Below are positions 30,725-42,339 of a stretch of 64,000 nt of DNA, one piece after another. Where the stretch lies: positions 42,008,606 through 42,072,605 of the forward strand of contig OZ020617.1 of NCBI GenBank assembly GCA_963971575.1. The letters are read 5' to 3'. Below the pieces are notes generated by a model. It saw only the letters and a list, made by a program, of their open reading frames with translations. It had not been told where the DNA came from and did not search any database. The translations under genes and the position numbers were made by a program. Every line of letters begins with the position of its first letter. Position 1 is the first letter of the stretch. The DNA is from Liopterus haemorrhoidalis (taxonomy: Eukaryota > Arthropoda > Insecta > Coleoptera > Dytiscidae).

Positions 30725-31825
30725 CAATAAATGTTATTATTATACGCGTTTCGGCAGCGATGCCATCTACTAATTATATTCAAACTCCAACAGCCTGACG
30801 CCAGAAATTGGTTGAAAGACTTAAGGATTAAGTATTTTTCAGAAGAGAAATAAAATTTATTTTATGTACGTTATTCATTAAACTGTTGATTGAGGAAGGT
30901 AAAATTTATATACGTATTTAAAAGTCAAATGGAAACTAGTTTTAATACAACTGCATTTCTTAATTTACATATTCTAAAGAGTGAATAACATGTCAGCAGG
31001 ATTTATAGGTTATGAGAACTCGTAATCTGTTTATAAAGCATCTCAATTCAAAAACGACAATTCGCAGTCGATTCATAATCCAGTTTGCAAATGCATTTGT
31101 TTAGATATCATCAAACGCAATGAAAACAAATGAATAATATATATAAAAAAAAAAAAACTTGTTTGGCGCATATGTTGTATCGTGTTACGGATGTTACACA
31201 CAACGGTTGACGGCCATGTTGTGATTTGCATTTCCTGCGTTTCATTGTTCAATTTGACGGCGTTTGTACACAGCGACACCTCTTTCGGGGGCCATAATGA
31301 CGTGTTATAATGAATACGGGCCAAGTTTTTTGTTTTGTTATATCGGTTTCAGAAGAAATACTACACCTGTCAAGGGTTTTGGTTCAAGATCAAAATACAA
31401 ACTGTTAAATTAAGATGACAGGTGAATAGATCAAGTACTTTTTTAAAATACATTTTATTAATAAGAAATGGCATTTTTCAGTCACGTGACTATATATATA
31501 TTCAAAATTCTGAAAAGGTTAAATTAATAAAAAATGAATTTGTACATTTTGAAAGTTTGTAGAAGTATGAAATTTCGCACATTTTAGAATTTCGTAGATA
31601 TTTAATAAGTGAAAGCACAAAAGTTTTTATGGTAAAAAATCAGCTGTGGCTACCACAGGATCGACCGCCATCACAAAGTACTTGTTTAATTTATGCTTTA
31701 TGAAAAAATTTCTCAAATAAAGTTGTTAGTTATTGCTTTTATAACAACTTTTGTTAAATAAATTTTTTCGATATATTTCTCTGTTGTGAAATATTCGCAA
31801 AAATCTTAAAATCCACACGAGTAAA
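30725..31825. other. Intronic spacer, nothing recognised
   Basis: AT-rich; an A run lies at about 31145-31157. The open frame around 31073-31324 has no recognisable identity. Confidence 0.4.
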
Positions 31826-32110
31826 CTCCCATTTCTAGCTAACCGATTTTTACCAAAAGTTGATGAACTCGTGCCATTGATGTCAATAGATAAATATGAA
31901 GTTTCATTAAAATCCTTTCAGCCGAATTTGCTCTGCACGTGTACACAGACAGACAGACGGACAGATAGACAGAAAGACAGACAGACAGACCGACAAAACG
32001 TTATATAGGAACCTCAATTCGTGGAGATCCATCGAAATCTCGAAATGTCAAAATCGGTATGACCACAATGCCTCCCTTATGTATGTTGGCGGTCGGTAAA
32101 AACGCGCGAA
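31826..32110 (+). repeat. (CAGA)n-bearing dispersed repeat, copy 1
   Basis: Order: ctcccatttctagctaaccg, accaaaagttgatgaact, a CAGA/GACA tract (31948-31992), cctcaattcgtggagatcca, gcggtcggtaaaaacg. Related copies lie at 52490-52600 (left part only) and 58080-58350 (complete). No ORF. Confidence 0.8.
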
Positions 32111-32284
32111 AATAAAGGACCAAAGCTTACTCCTTAAATTGTTGTGACCAAGATGCATAATTTCAGTAAATGTCTTGCATTTATCATTAAATGAGCCATA
32201 AATTTGCAACTTTTTCGAATAGAATCAAGTTGACAAAACTTTTTTACCTAAAATTAACTAAGGTATATCCCGTATTTTATGAAA

Positions 32285-32400
32285 ATATCCTGTATATTTG
32301 TCTGTTTGTATACCTGTCTGCCTGTCTGCATATCTGTCTGCCTGTCTGTTCGGTAGAAATTTTGGCCAGATGGTTGAACATAGAAAATTGAAATTTGGCA
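32285..32400 (-). repeat. (CTGT)n tract with flanking repeat
   Basis: CTGTCTGCCTGTCTG-type tract at 32300-32350 followed by ttcggtagaaattttggcca. This orientation is inverse to the CAGA tracts in the window. A cggtagaaat or accgaacagacag context also occurs near 59545. Confidence 0.6.
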
Positions 32401-32971
32401 TGCTTACCCACTTTGCCCATATATTAAAATATGTGGGTAAAATATGACGTTTGTAGCATTCTCTAAAATTCGAGGATTTAAGACGAATTTCAGCTACATT
32501 ATTAAAAAGTCTGTGAAGTAATTCGTTCAATTATTCGTCTTCTCATAGATATAATCTTTCAGGTATCTACAACATTTTATACATACGTGTGTCTTTCAAG
32601 TATTTATACAAGTTACACATTACCGCTTATACTACATTAATACAAAAGGGGTCAAGTTAAGAGATCGCAATTTATTCGATGTTAAAATGCCTAATTTCAG
32701 TAAATGTCTTCCATTTTTTTTAAACTTTTTGAATCGGACCTATGTTGATTTTTAGTAGAAACTTTTTTGCTTAAAATTAAAGAGGGTACACACCCTTGAA
32801 GTTGGCAGATATCTCCTGAGACACCCTATATAATAAATATAACCAAAAAGAAAATCCTTTGTCACTGAAATCTTTAACATTCAAATATTCTTGTAAGGAA
32901 TAAAAATACAAAGTGTTCTACATGAGTGGTATACCAAAAAGCTCGGAAATTCGAATGAACTCAACACTCAC

Positions 32972-33137
32972 CTCTATTGAAGGCGCAACGATGTGTCCTC
33001 CAGCTGTGTGGGTTGGTGTAGGCCTCGGAATTACATCACTCAAGTCTTCGTAGATGACGCCTGCGGCGTTCGTACCATCACAGTTGTTCTGGGGTGAAGT
33101 TTTGCAAGGGAGGAAATTTTGCACTTTCCGTTTATGT
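32972..33137 (-). CDS. Internal exon of the host gene: juxtamembrane and tail segment
   Basis: 166 nt between acceptor tttttcttttcag (ending 33138) and donor GTGAGT (from 32971). The first base completes a codon from the previous exon (phase 2). The 55 full codons that follow begin HKRKVQNFLPCKTSPQNN, include VIYEDLSDVIPRPTPTHT, and end APSIE on a whole codon, in frame with the terminal exon at 15345. The basic start fits the cytosolic side of a membrane span. YEDLSD resembles YEELSD in the next exon. The preceding exon is not identified in this window. Confidence 0.65.
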
Positions 33138-33384
33138 CTGAAAAGAAAAAAGTTTTATTAGAATTTAACACAAATAATTCGTACATTTAACATTACTAAA
33201 TAGAAAAATAAATTCAGATATATGAGAGATATTCAAAAGCAGCCGTGGTTTCCTAGTCTTCTGCAGTGTTTCGAAATCATCAAAGATGTTGAGGATATGA
33301 CTAAAACAATGGGAATTATGTATAGTACCCTGCAGTGGTATTTTGGATCCTATATCCTATACTAGCTGGCGTACCTGTACTTTG

Positions 33385-34262
33385 TATAATAATAATAAGC
33401 TTTATTGGTGTTTTCTTACATCACAGAGAATATTTACACAAGTCTAAGAATAAAAAAATAATTAAAAAAATACAGTCAAATAAATAAAATAATATTGTAC
33501 AATACAAATAACATATTAAAAAATTGGTTTAAAAATTGAATAAAAAAATGTTTAGAATAATTTAAAATAAATACAATACATCATTAAATAAATATACAAA
33601 TATACATCAATACATAAAGACAAATATGACAAACTTGTCTAGACAGCGTTAAGAGGTTAAGTTATTGGACAGGTAGTCGTCAATAGAATAAAATGCTTTA
33701 GCAATAAGATACTTCTTCATAGTTATTTGAAAATTGCTAGCTGGTTTTTGTCTGAGGTTGAAGGGTAAAACATTAAAAAAATATATAGCGTAATAATTTT
33801 TGCTGTTTCTAGATTTTGTTAGTTGAGTAAAATCAGGACGTATATTATTTTTATTTCGCGTATTATGATCATACATCTCCGCATGAAGGTCTTCAAACTG
33901 ACGGTGAGCATGTATCAAGCATTTTAAAATATATATACAGGGAAATGTTAATATGTTAAGCGAAATATATTGTTGTCTACAGTCTTCTCTGTATCCGATC
34001 CCGCTAATGACACGTAGAGCTCTACGTTGCAAAGCAAACAGTCTGTTCGCTTGAGGAGCGTGACCTCACACCAGTATTGCATAAGACAGGTGGGGATGAA
34101 CGAATGAAAAATAGATAATTATCAAAATATTGGGTGATACACAATTCTGCAAGTTACGTAAACAGTACATGGCCTTACAGATATTTTTCGCTACCGAGTC
34201 TATGAGCTCTTCCCAGTTTAATTTATTATTGATTATAGTTCTTATTATGTACATTTTTACTA
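33385..34262 (-). pseudogene. 5'-truncated CR1-superfamily LINE, ORF2 C-terminus
   Basis: The minus strand reads IINNKLNWEELIDSVAKNIC, LSYAILV, a TGA at about 34063-34065, then ANRLFALQRRALRVISGIGY and NTRNKNNIRPDFTQLTKS to a stop at 33649. This is the post-RT region of CR1/L2/Daphne-type elements. Only one stop interrupts it. About 250 bp of 3' UTR ends in a TAATAATAATAA-type tail (plus 33390-33402), as expected for this clade. It may belong to the same family as the element at 1-3130. Confidence 0.85.
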
Positions 34263-34379
34263 TTTATTAATTTTATTAAATATTAAAAATATTAAAAAAG
34301 ATTTGTTTCTTTACTGTAAACCATTTCTGTTCTAAATATTTTTCTGTTAAGTCAATAATAAGATATATTTAAGTTTTTT

Positions 34380-34680
34380 AATAAACTGTTCTAACCCCCC
34401 CACCCCTAGAATAAAAATTTTGAAGTGCCTTATAACCTATGTTCGAATTCTGGTTCTACTCTATTATCATATCAAATAACGTAAAAATATGCCCAGCCGT
34501 TTTTGCATAAATCTCGGACAGACAAACATACAGATAGACAGACTGACAAAAATTGTTTTTTTTTTTGGGATATCGTTATATAATTATCTGAAACGTATAG
34601 AAATCAAATATAAGGCCTAAAAAAATTTAAAAAAAAACCGATATAGCCTCCAATTTTATTAATATAGATGCATAACAAAA
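34380..34680 (+). repeat. (CAGA)-type dispersed repeat, different family
   Basis: ttcgaattctggttctactc leads to cggacagacaaacatacaga and cagactgac, then a T run, gatatcgttat and ataaggcc. It shares the CAGA tract but not the flanks of the copies at 31826 and 58080. Confidence 0.55.
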
Positions 34681-36137
34681 ACCTGGCATAAATTAACAGG
34701 ACTCTCTTTGTTCTGTTTATTAGAAATAGATGTTCAGAACAATGGCACCCCTTTGCCCCATCTTTATGCATAACTATGCATTAAGTTCTGGAACTATTTT
34801 CAACGAGGCTCAACTTTGTATTGCCCAATAAATATGTTCCATAATATGCTAGATTGTAGTGGTATTTTGTGTTGTTGAATTTTGCATGTTCCATGAAACT
34901 TACATCATTTTATATTCAGTTATAAATAACAAAAGAAAAAGTAGTAACTTCATAAGGTACTTCTTCAGAAAATATAATTTTAAAGACATTTTTTCTCAAT
35001 TTCGAAGCAAGGTAGTGTAAATAATATGATATTCAAGAAATTCGAATCTTAAAAAGCATGCATCCTTCATGCGTTCAAATTTTATTACTTCTCGCCATTT
35101 CTTTATTCTGTTTCTTCGCTTTTTCCCCTACGAAATTTATACATTTTATAATATATTAACTTATATTCAAAGTACTTTCCTTTTTACATATATATGCGGG
35201 TGTAACAGTATATGCAACATTAAAATACAATATTTATTTCCGAGATGTAGAGAAACATTTCAAACATTACCGCCGAGAAATTCAATGCTCCAAACCTAAC
35301 AAACTGAAGCCCCCATGCAGCCTTACGCGAATCGAGAAATGTAAATTTAAACGTCAAACGCAAAACTGCCTGCATGATATAATTTCAAGTTATTTGTTCC
35401 AGGGAAAACCTCTTAATTAGCAAAATATTTATCATCTCTCCCATTTCTACATTCATTATTGTTTATTACAAAGTATATATGCGACGTCTTTGGAAATATA
35501 TCTGTTATGTCAGACAAAAGAGTGATGTGGTTCCCATAGTTGAAAGTATTCTATAAAGACAGAAATAGTTTGTTGCAATATTTAGCACAGAACAAAAATA
35601 ACTATAGTAAAGGAGAATTTACTTGACAGATTGGGAACCGATAAAGCAATATATATCTATTTCACACAGTTTTATGTAAGATGTCAAGAACGTATTTCTG
35701 CTTCTTACTGTAACGTACGTTCATAATGTTTGTCTTTTTTTTTGTTATATTATAATATGGTAACTTCAACGTATGCCCCTTTGTATACACGCGCTCTGGG
35801 CGGTCGCTAATGGTTTTTCCTTCTCTATGAGTGAAACAAATTGTATCTCTTTCTCTATTTCTAGCTTTGTCTGTGAACAAATGATATGGCTTTATTCAAA
35901 AATGAGAATTTTATTGCTAGTTCTCTCCCATTGAACAATATGCTTTCATTTACCGTCATCTGTCAACTAAAGTCTCCTTTACTATATTTGCAGCAGAACT
36001 GCAGGTAATGTCCAACACTGTTTTGTTATATAATACTTTGGTCCAGAGGTTAGCAACTGGCGATACGACGGATGAATGCGGCCCGTCGGACGATTGTACA
36101 AGGGTTACCTTTTATGTTTTTACAAACGATCACTAGA
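34681..36137. other. Spacer, nothing recognised
   Basis: AT-rich. The open frames here have no recognisable domain. Confidence 0.4.
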
Positions 36138-36266
36138 GGTTTGTTCGTTTGTGTTGCACCAGACTTGTCCAGGACAAGAGCAGCTGACGTCACTATATAA
36201 GATAGCATTGGTGGGGGAAGCTGTGGTGTAGTTCAGTGTAGGTTGGGCAACACAAACGAACACACC
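36138..36266. mobile_element. Small MITE or hairpin, about 25-bp TIRs
   Basis: GGTTTGTTCGTTTGTGTTGC at the left mirrors GGTGTGTTCGTTTGTGTTGC at the right. 129 bp. It includes TGACGTCA and tatataag, possibly fortuitous. Confidence 0.65.
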
Positions 36267-37250
36267 TTTAATGACAATATTGAAATGTGTCCTTACTATA
36301 TTCGTAAAATTTGACATTTGTTATTGTGAAATCAGTGGCAGCTTATAAATTGACCGAGTAGCTTGTTGACAGGGAACGTTTATAAAAACAAGTTTGTGAA
36401 AAAATGAATATTCCTCGTGAAGGTTTTTGTTGGATGATTTTTTACGATTTTAGTAAAGGCCTAACTCAACAACAATGCATAGATTAGCTTCGTTCAATTT
36501 TTGGTAATGAAGCACCATCAGAAAAGACTGTTTACAATTGGTTTGCAGAATTTAGTCGTGGTCGTGCGTCTGTCAGTGATGAATCTCGTGAAGGTCGACC
36601 AAAATCGGTTATGATTCAAAAAAACATCGATGTTGTGCGCAAAATGATTGAAGAAGATCGACCTGTGACTTATCGTGAGATAGAGGCATCCTTTGGCATA
36701 TCGCAGACTGCAATACAATCGATTTTGCATGAATATTTAGTTGTGAAAAAGATCTGTTCTTGATGGATTCCGCATAATTTGACCAAAGCTCAAAAAAGTA
36801 TCGTGTTGATTGGTGTAATGGAATGCTAAAAAAATTCAACCTAGGCACTGCAAAATCCGTATACAACATCGTTACAAGTGACGAAACTTGGATTTATTCA
36901 TATGAACCGGAAATTAAGCAACAATTCACTGGGTCTTCCAAGATGAACCGAAACCCACAAAAATTGTTCGTTCGCGAAGCATTTCCAAGAACTCTTGTTT
37001 CTTCGGTTGTACTGGACATGTCGCAATCATTCCTTTAGAGGATCGGAGAACAATTTATGCTGAATGGTATACAACAATTTGTTTGCCAGAAGTCATCAAC
37101 AAAATCAGGAAAAACAACCAAAAACATCGCATCATTCTTCATCGTGACAGTGCAAGCTCCCACACAGCACATCAAACAATTGATTATTTGAAGGAAAAAA
37201 ATCATCGAATTCATGTCTCATTGCCCGTATTAGACTGGGAGCTCATGACA

Positions 37251-37459
37251 TTTTTGGTCTCCGATTTCATACAGCATGCCTTTTGGAGGAGAGAATATTT
37301 ACCCTGTGACAACAAAAAAGGGATGGTAATGCAAGTGGAAATGCAATTTTCCCTATGACCGGAAAGCGTGCAGGGGTTTAGTACCATCCCTTTTTTGTTG
37401 TCACAGGGTAAATATTCTCTCCTCCAAAAGGCATGCTGTATGAAATCGGAGACCAAAAA
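37251..37459. repeat. Perfect 78-bp inverted repeat with 53-bp loop
   Basis: Left arm 37251-37328 (tttttggtctccgatttcat onward) and right arm 37382-37459 are exact inverse copies by reading. The loop is atgcaagtggaaatgcaatt onward. It interrupts the mariner gene between ELM and YSPD. Perfect arms imply a recent origin, strong hairpin selection, or an assembly foldback. Confidence 0.9.
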
Positions 37460-37605
37460 GTGTCTATATTCACCTGATTTATCCTCTAACGACTTTTTTG
37501 TTACCCAATGTCAAACAGAAAATGTCTCAAGAAGCTGTTGAAGCCTTCGAAAACCATGTTTTTGAGATACCAACTTCAAAGTGGAAAAAATGTTTTGAGG
37601 ATTGG

Positions 37606-37799
37606 TTTTTTTTTTTTTATTTTATTTATGGACTTAGCCAATATGGCCATTATCCAGTAGATGCCTTTTTTGATTTTTGACCAACACAATTTTTGGACAA
37701 CACAAATATCCATGCCATAACCGGGATTCTAACCCGAGCCCCCATGGACTAGAAATCAGTGTATCGCTACACTAACCACTACGCCACGGTGACCGGCTA
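37606..37799 (-). mobile_element. tRNA-derived SINE
   Basis: The minus strand has A box TGGCGTAGTGG and B box GGTTAGAATCC, a body including tggccatattggctaagtcc and an A-rich tail. Imperfect 9-bp duplication: GAGGATTGG at 37597-37605, GAGAATTGG at 37800-37808. The head is similar to, but the body differs from, the SINE at 8829. Confidence 0.85.
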
Positions 37800-37865
37800 G
37801 AGAATTGGTTTGAACGCTTGCAAAAGTATATAAATATTAAAGGCGAATATTTTGAAAAGCAATAA

Positions 37866-38954
37866 AACATTTGTTAAAAAAAATCACTTTAAATCATGTT
37901 ATTTCTAAGTCATATCTTCGATAAATTATTGTCAGATCATTGTTATATCATTATGAGTGTTACTTCAATGATTTCACGCTCGGGCTTAGGAAACTCATAG
38001 TGAAATCTTTTCAAAATAGACTTGACCGTCTATAAATGATTTGCATCGTATTTTTGTGTTTAATTTAATTGAATCCTTTTCATTACAGGTGTTAATTACT
38101 TTACTATATTTTCATTATAATGTGTAATTAGGTATATTGTATTGTAACTTTGTATTCAATATTGTATTTCTTGAACTGTGCATGCATATACTATGCTTCG
38201 TAAATAAGTAATTTAGTCGTGAACAAAAAAGTTCATGTACCCGACTTTATCTACATATTATCACGTAATTTTCTAAGATAGAATCTTAAAATAACGAGAA
38301 ATTAAATTCTCCATTACTATACAAAATATAATTAAATACAAAAATGTTAAACACAAAATTACTATTCTAACAAAACACCGCTTTGAGTTAGTGATGAAGA
38401 CATCAGTTGTGTTCGTTATAAGAAAGTACATGCTCATAAGCATATAATTGAAATGATGAGTATGGCGGCGTAAAACAAAAGACCATTGGCTGCAGTTAAA
38501 GGAACATTAAGTTGTTCTGCCCATTTCACACAAGACAACACACACACATACACTGAGTCCATGGCACAGATACAGAAAACACATAGGATTCAACCTAAAA
38601 TAAGCCGAGACTAATTTAAATCCGGGAAGATAAATGTCAACCAGTGGCGGAGAAATAATGCCACAAATTCGTACTGTTAATATTAATTTGTATACGGTGG
38701 ATCATAAATTGCATAAGGGTTTAAACATTCAATAATTGTCTGTTTTATTCCAAACTAGCAGTATATCGTTCCCGGGAAATTATATTTGTATCCAACCCCG
38801 TTGAATGACGATGGGTGCATAGTAAGTCAGTTCTTTTTGAATGTGTCTTAATGGCTGTGAGTCCAATACGCTACACAAAAGTTTTTCCACACACAACACA
38901 GCATACTCTCCAGATGACACAGGCTTACTGTTAAGTAATTCTTTCCGTCTAAAG
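37866..38954. other. Spacer, nothing recognised
   Basis: AT-rich. An open frame at 38780-38971 has no identity I can support. Confidence 0.4.
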
Positions 38955-38959
38955 CCTGG

Positions 38960-39424
38960 AACAGAATGCACAGCGCGCTACGCCGTCAGCGCGCCGTCAT
39001 TTGCGACGGCGTTGCGTTAGCGCCGTTGAGAACGTTGAATTTTCGCCTGCACACAATGCAATAATTTTTAACGCCGTCAAAGTAACAAGTGACAACCTAT
39101 ATCTGTGTTTATAGGTGCGCTTTCTTTTATTAAAATTATAATGGATGATGAAGACTTGTGTGTGATTTATGTTGTATGCAAGTTATTTATACATACAAAC
39201 ACTTTACCATTCAGTAAAAAGTGAGGTTAGGTGTTCTACGTCAACGTTCAACGGCGTCAAAAGTTGAAAGTTGACGAACATTCAATATCAACGGCGTAGA
39301 ACGTCGTTTAGACGTTGCTCATTCTGTGCACTTGCGTACGACAGCTTGATTTTAACTTTCCTCTGACAGATAGCGCCGTCCATACACCGTCAACGCGCCG
39401 TAGAATTCGTTGCATTCTGTTCCC
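38960..39424. mobile_element. CpG-rich MITE with ACGGCG-rich subterminal repeats
   Basis: Ends GGAACAGAATGCA and its inverse TGCATTCTGTTCC. The inside carries many copies of ACGCCGT/ACGGCGT in both orientations, contrasting with AT-rich flanks. No ORF; target duplication unclear. It sits at the boundary of the LINE relic that resumes at 39425. A second inner CATTCTGTGCAC near 39330 could be an alternative end. Confidence 0.65.
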
Positions 39425-40040
39425 CACTTAACACGAGTAATATCAGCTAGTGTTATTCTCTGATGTTTAAACTGGTTCACTGCACAAGACACCGAGTTTT
39501 TCCACCTGCTGCGATCAGTACATATCTTCTCCCAAGATGAATGTAGGAGCTGACATATTTTGAGTGAGCTCTTGACCAGATATTTATATTGGTGCACCTG
39601 TAAGGTGCTCTAGGGTTTCTATTCCCGGGTGATGGTTCGGAATACAGAACCTGTTAGGTATACGGAATGCTAGATTTCTAATTACATGTCCTATCCATTT
39701 AAGATGTTTCTGGATTAGGGTAGCCTCAATGCTCAATATGCCTGCTTTTTTCAAATATCGGTATTAGGCACGGTTTCCTGCTAATCTTCAGGTTAAATCG
39801 TAAACATCTATGATGGAATCTCTCCAAGAATCTGATGTGTCTACGGTAGAGATATCCAGATTCGCTACTATACAGGAGTACTAAAAGAACCATCGATCTG
39901 TAAACCTTTATCTTGGTATGATACGGTAGGCCTCTGACATTCCAAGCCAGTTTCCTCAATCTTCCAAACGATGCAGTAGCTAAAGATATTCTTTTACCTC
40001 TCTATCTCCAAACAATTACGATGTTGGTCGACGGTCAACG
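39425..40040 (-). pseudogene. RTE-like LINE ORF2 C-terminal relic
   Basis: Minus-strand blocks: RKLAWNVRGLPYHTKIKVYR, MVLLVLLYSSES, YRRHIRFLERFHHRCLRFNL, then in other frames IGHVIRNLAF and, nearest the 3' end, SWEKICTDRSRWKNSV. This order (post-RT, R-W-x-GHV-x-R, W-x-x-x-x-x-DR-x-x-W) is typical of insect RTE-type LINEs. Several frame changes. Confidence 0.75.
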
Positions 40041-40209
40041 ATGTTAATGCAGTCATCCAATGAACTATTTCAAGGAAATTCCTGTTTATCTTTGTATTTG
40101 TTAGAACTATTCAGACGTGTTAATATAATTTAAAACAAAATGTTTAAAAACCACCAAAAATTAATTGTGCAAGTGTAGAGCGAACCAACAGACATTCGTT
40201 TTAATGTAT

Positions 40210-40445
40210 AAGATACAGAATTGTCATGGCCTCGTGGTTAGACAATTCTCTACAGATCACAGGGACGTGGGTTCAAATACTGAACACCACTTTTAGGTGT
40301 CAGCTTATTGCAGTCAGTTCGTAGAGATTCACTTTAGGTCATCATCCCGCGAGTGGCGGTCTTCATCGATTACATTTGTTTGTCCATAGTATCCACTCCA
40401 ATCTGTTTGGGTCACTGTCATTTGCTGTTCTAGCTAAATACCTAT
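40210..40445 (+). mobile_element. tRNA-derived SINE or tRNA-like relic
   Basis: A-box-like TGGCCTCGTGG (about 40230) and B-box-like GGTTCAAATAC (about 40270) are spaced as in tRNA heads. An unrelated body follows. No clear A tail or duplication. Confidence 0.6.
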
Positions 40446-40649
40446 TCTATTTAATTTTAATGAAATTTTTTTAGGATGTCAGTTACTTTCATCCATTGAC
40501 GAATTACAGGTTTTGATACTCGTTCTATGAATCTATAGGTTATTTACAGAATTCTAGCAAAAGCTTTGATCAGTATTAATATTTTCGCCTGCGCAGGTTA
40601 AGACAAGCATAACATAGTTCGAAAGCTTTCTTTTTAAGGTACATATCAT

Positions 40650-40985
40650 TTTTATGAAACCTTCGAGTCCAGGTGTTATCGACGTATGTTGATAAATGAT
40701 AAAAAGTGAAATGGGTTGACAAAATCTCGAACAAAGAGGTAGTTTCGAAGAACTGAAGCAAGACGATTTCTGCTTCAAAATATAAACAAAAGACGAGCTA
40801 GCCTGATGGGGCATATTTTGCAACATGAAGGTTTTCTGAAAATAATCGTGGAAGGTATGGTCGAAGCAACAAATCCTAAAGGAACCCCCCCCTTAAACTA
40901 GATGAGTCGAAGGAGCAGCTTAACTGTCAGAAATATGTTGATCTAATGAGAAAGGCAGAAGTCAACCAATCTTAGGATTGTAAAC
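40650..40985 (+). pseudogene. RTE-like LINE relic, post-RT segment
   Basis: The plus strand reads MKWVDKISNKEVVSK, then in another frame RRASLMGHILQHEGFLKIIV and EGMVEATNPKGTPPL before a stop. It matches the R-x-x-xLGHILRHExLLKxIxEG-x-xEGKR pattern of insect LINEs. Opposite strand to the neighbouring relic at 39425. Confidence 0.7.
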
Positions 40986-40989
40986 TTTA

Positions 40990-42335
40990 AGAGGGATCAT
41001 TTTTAAAAATGATTCATAGTTTACCAAATGCTGCTTATTCTTCTGATATTCTGAAGATTTCGCAAGTTTAATTATTCCTACCAATCTGTATTTTGTGCCG
41101 TATAGACGATTTTCACTGTCTCACTCAATGTGTGGTTTGTGTATTTTATTTTACGAAACCCCCTAAATTCTAGACAAAAAACAAACCATAAAAAATAAAT
41201 AAATTCGATTCACAGAAAAACACTTGACATAATTATGATTCATAGTGAAATTATTTATTGAAAGTACATACACGACTCCAAGTTCGGAAACTAGTTGTTA
41301 CGGTGTTTATTTTTGCAAATTCTCGAAATCAAAGTATGTTAATTAATTTAGCACGTGTTGATTTTCGATTAAGTCTTTATTACAAACAGGGCATTTACGA
41401 CTCTTCCAATCAGTTGTTTAGAAATACCATAAATACCATAAATTCCACCTCTAAAACATGTTCAAACATGTGTTGAAAATTGGTGAAATGTAGGACATTG
41501 AACAAATGTTTAATTAAGTTAATTTTAAGTGAAAGGGCATACATGCATTTTATTTTCTTGGAAACTAAAATGTTAAAGTTTAAGAATAAATTGGAATGAA
41601 ACGCAATTAAGCTATGTTAAATCAGTGAATATTAATAGTATGAAAAGAGTTGGTGAAGCGACCTACATGTTCAAAATCGTTTAATTAACGTTGCCTTCAG
41701 TGTGATTTTAGAAACTATCTTGCAAGTATCTGTTCTAGAAACAAAGGGTTAATCCAACGTAAAATTAAACTATTTCACGGTCACGTGATATTGTAATTTA
41801 TGTACAAAACTCTGGAGAGTTCCTTTAAATATCGTCGGGCAGAAGACAATAGGGTGTCGCGGCACGTTACCGTTTGTGCCGACATATAATGGCTGCCTTA
41901 TGGACATACATGCCAACTTTGCTCGTTATTCTGTCAACTGGAGACACATAATCAGTTACACTACAACTCCCATTCGCTTACTTTATGGTCTGGAGATAAA
42001 TCCTAAGCTCCAGACGTATTTGTCAGATTCAGAAGACAATCTCAACATATATCATATAATTGCATGACATTTCTATCAAGATTGAAACGGTCACTGAATG
42101 ATACACATACTGTCTTTCTAAGTTATTATTCATTACTATTATTATTTTATTGTTGTATGTTTTTCACGTTAATACCAAAAAAATTATGTGAAATGTGAAT
42201 TTTCACACAAGAGAATTTCGTAGGCATCTAAAGGTTGTCCGAATTTGACATTCCGATTTAAATTGGCCGCCATTTATACCTTCATTGAATGTTGTACTAC
42301 ATTGACAGAAGTCAAGTAAAAACTTTGCGATTGGT
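40990..42335. other. Spacer, nothing recognised
   Basis: AT-rich. A GC-richer patch at 41830-42010 gives a 63-codon open frame with no identity. Confidence 0.4.
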
Positions 42336-42339
42336 TTTG

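Larger units (their letters stand above)
15346..32971 (-). other. Host-gene intron of 17.6 kb filled with transposons
   Basis: Bounded on the minus strand by donor GTGAGT (32971-32966) and acceptor TTTCAG (ending 15346). The phases agree: the upstream exon ends on a whole codon and the downstream exon opens in frame. It contains every element listed between these points. Splicing is inferred from signals and frame only. Confidence 0.65.
36404..37865 (+). pseudogene. Decayed mariner transposase carrying a hairpin and a SINE
   Basis: From ATG at 36404: MNIPREGFCWMIFYDFSKGL, then SEKTVYNWFAEFSRGRASVS (helix-turn-helix part), VRKMIEEDRPVTYREIEASF, WIPHNLTKAQKS, TSDETWIYSYEPE (first catalytic Asp in DETW), IILHRDSASSHTAHQT (second Asp), LYSPDLSSNDFF (third), and GEYFEKQ with TAA at 37863. 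It spans the whole 345-350-residue mariner reading but with stops (for example after QQQCID) and frame changes. The insertion at 37251-37459 falls just before YSPD. The SINE at 37606-37799 falls inside the final W-F-E-R region. Confidence 0.88.

Noticed and set aside
31948..31992. CRISPR-like array
   Set aside because: Tetranucleotide CAGA tract within an animal dispersed repeat; no spacers.
32326..32508. Coding reading through the CTGT tract
   Set aside because: Open frames here come from the simple repeat and its flanks.
37700..37799. tRNA gene on the minus strand
   Set aside because: Same reason: tRNA-like head of a SINE with a tail and duplications.
38780..38971. 63-codon minus-strand open frame as an exon
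   Set aside because: Runs into the CpG-rich MITE end, no convincing splice sites, no similarity I can name.
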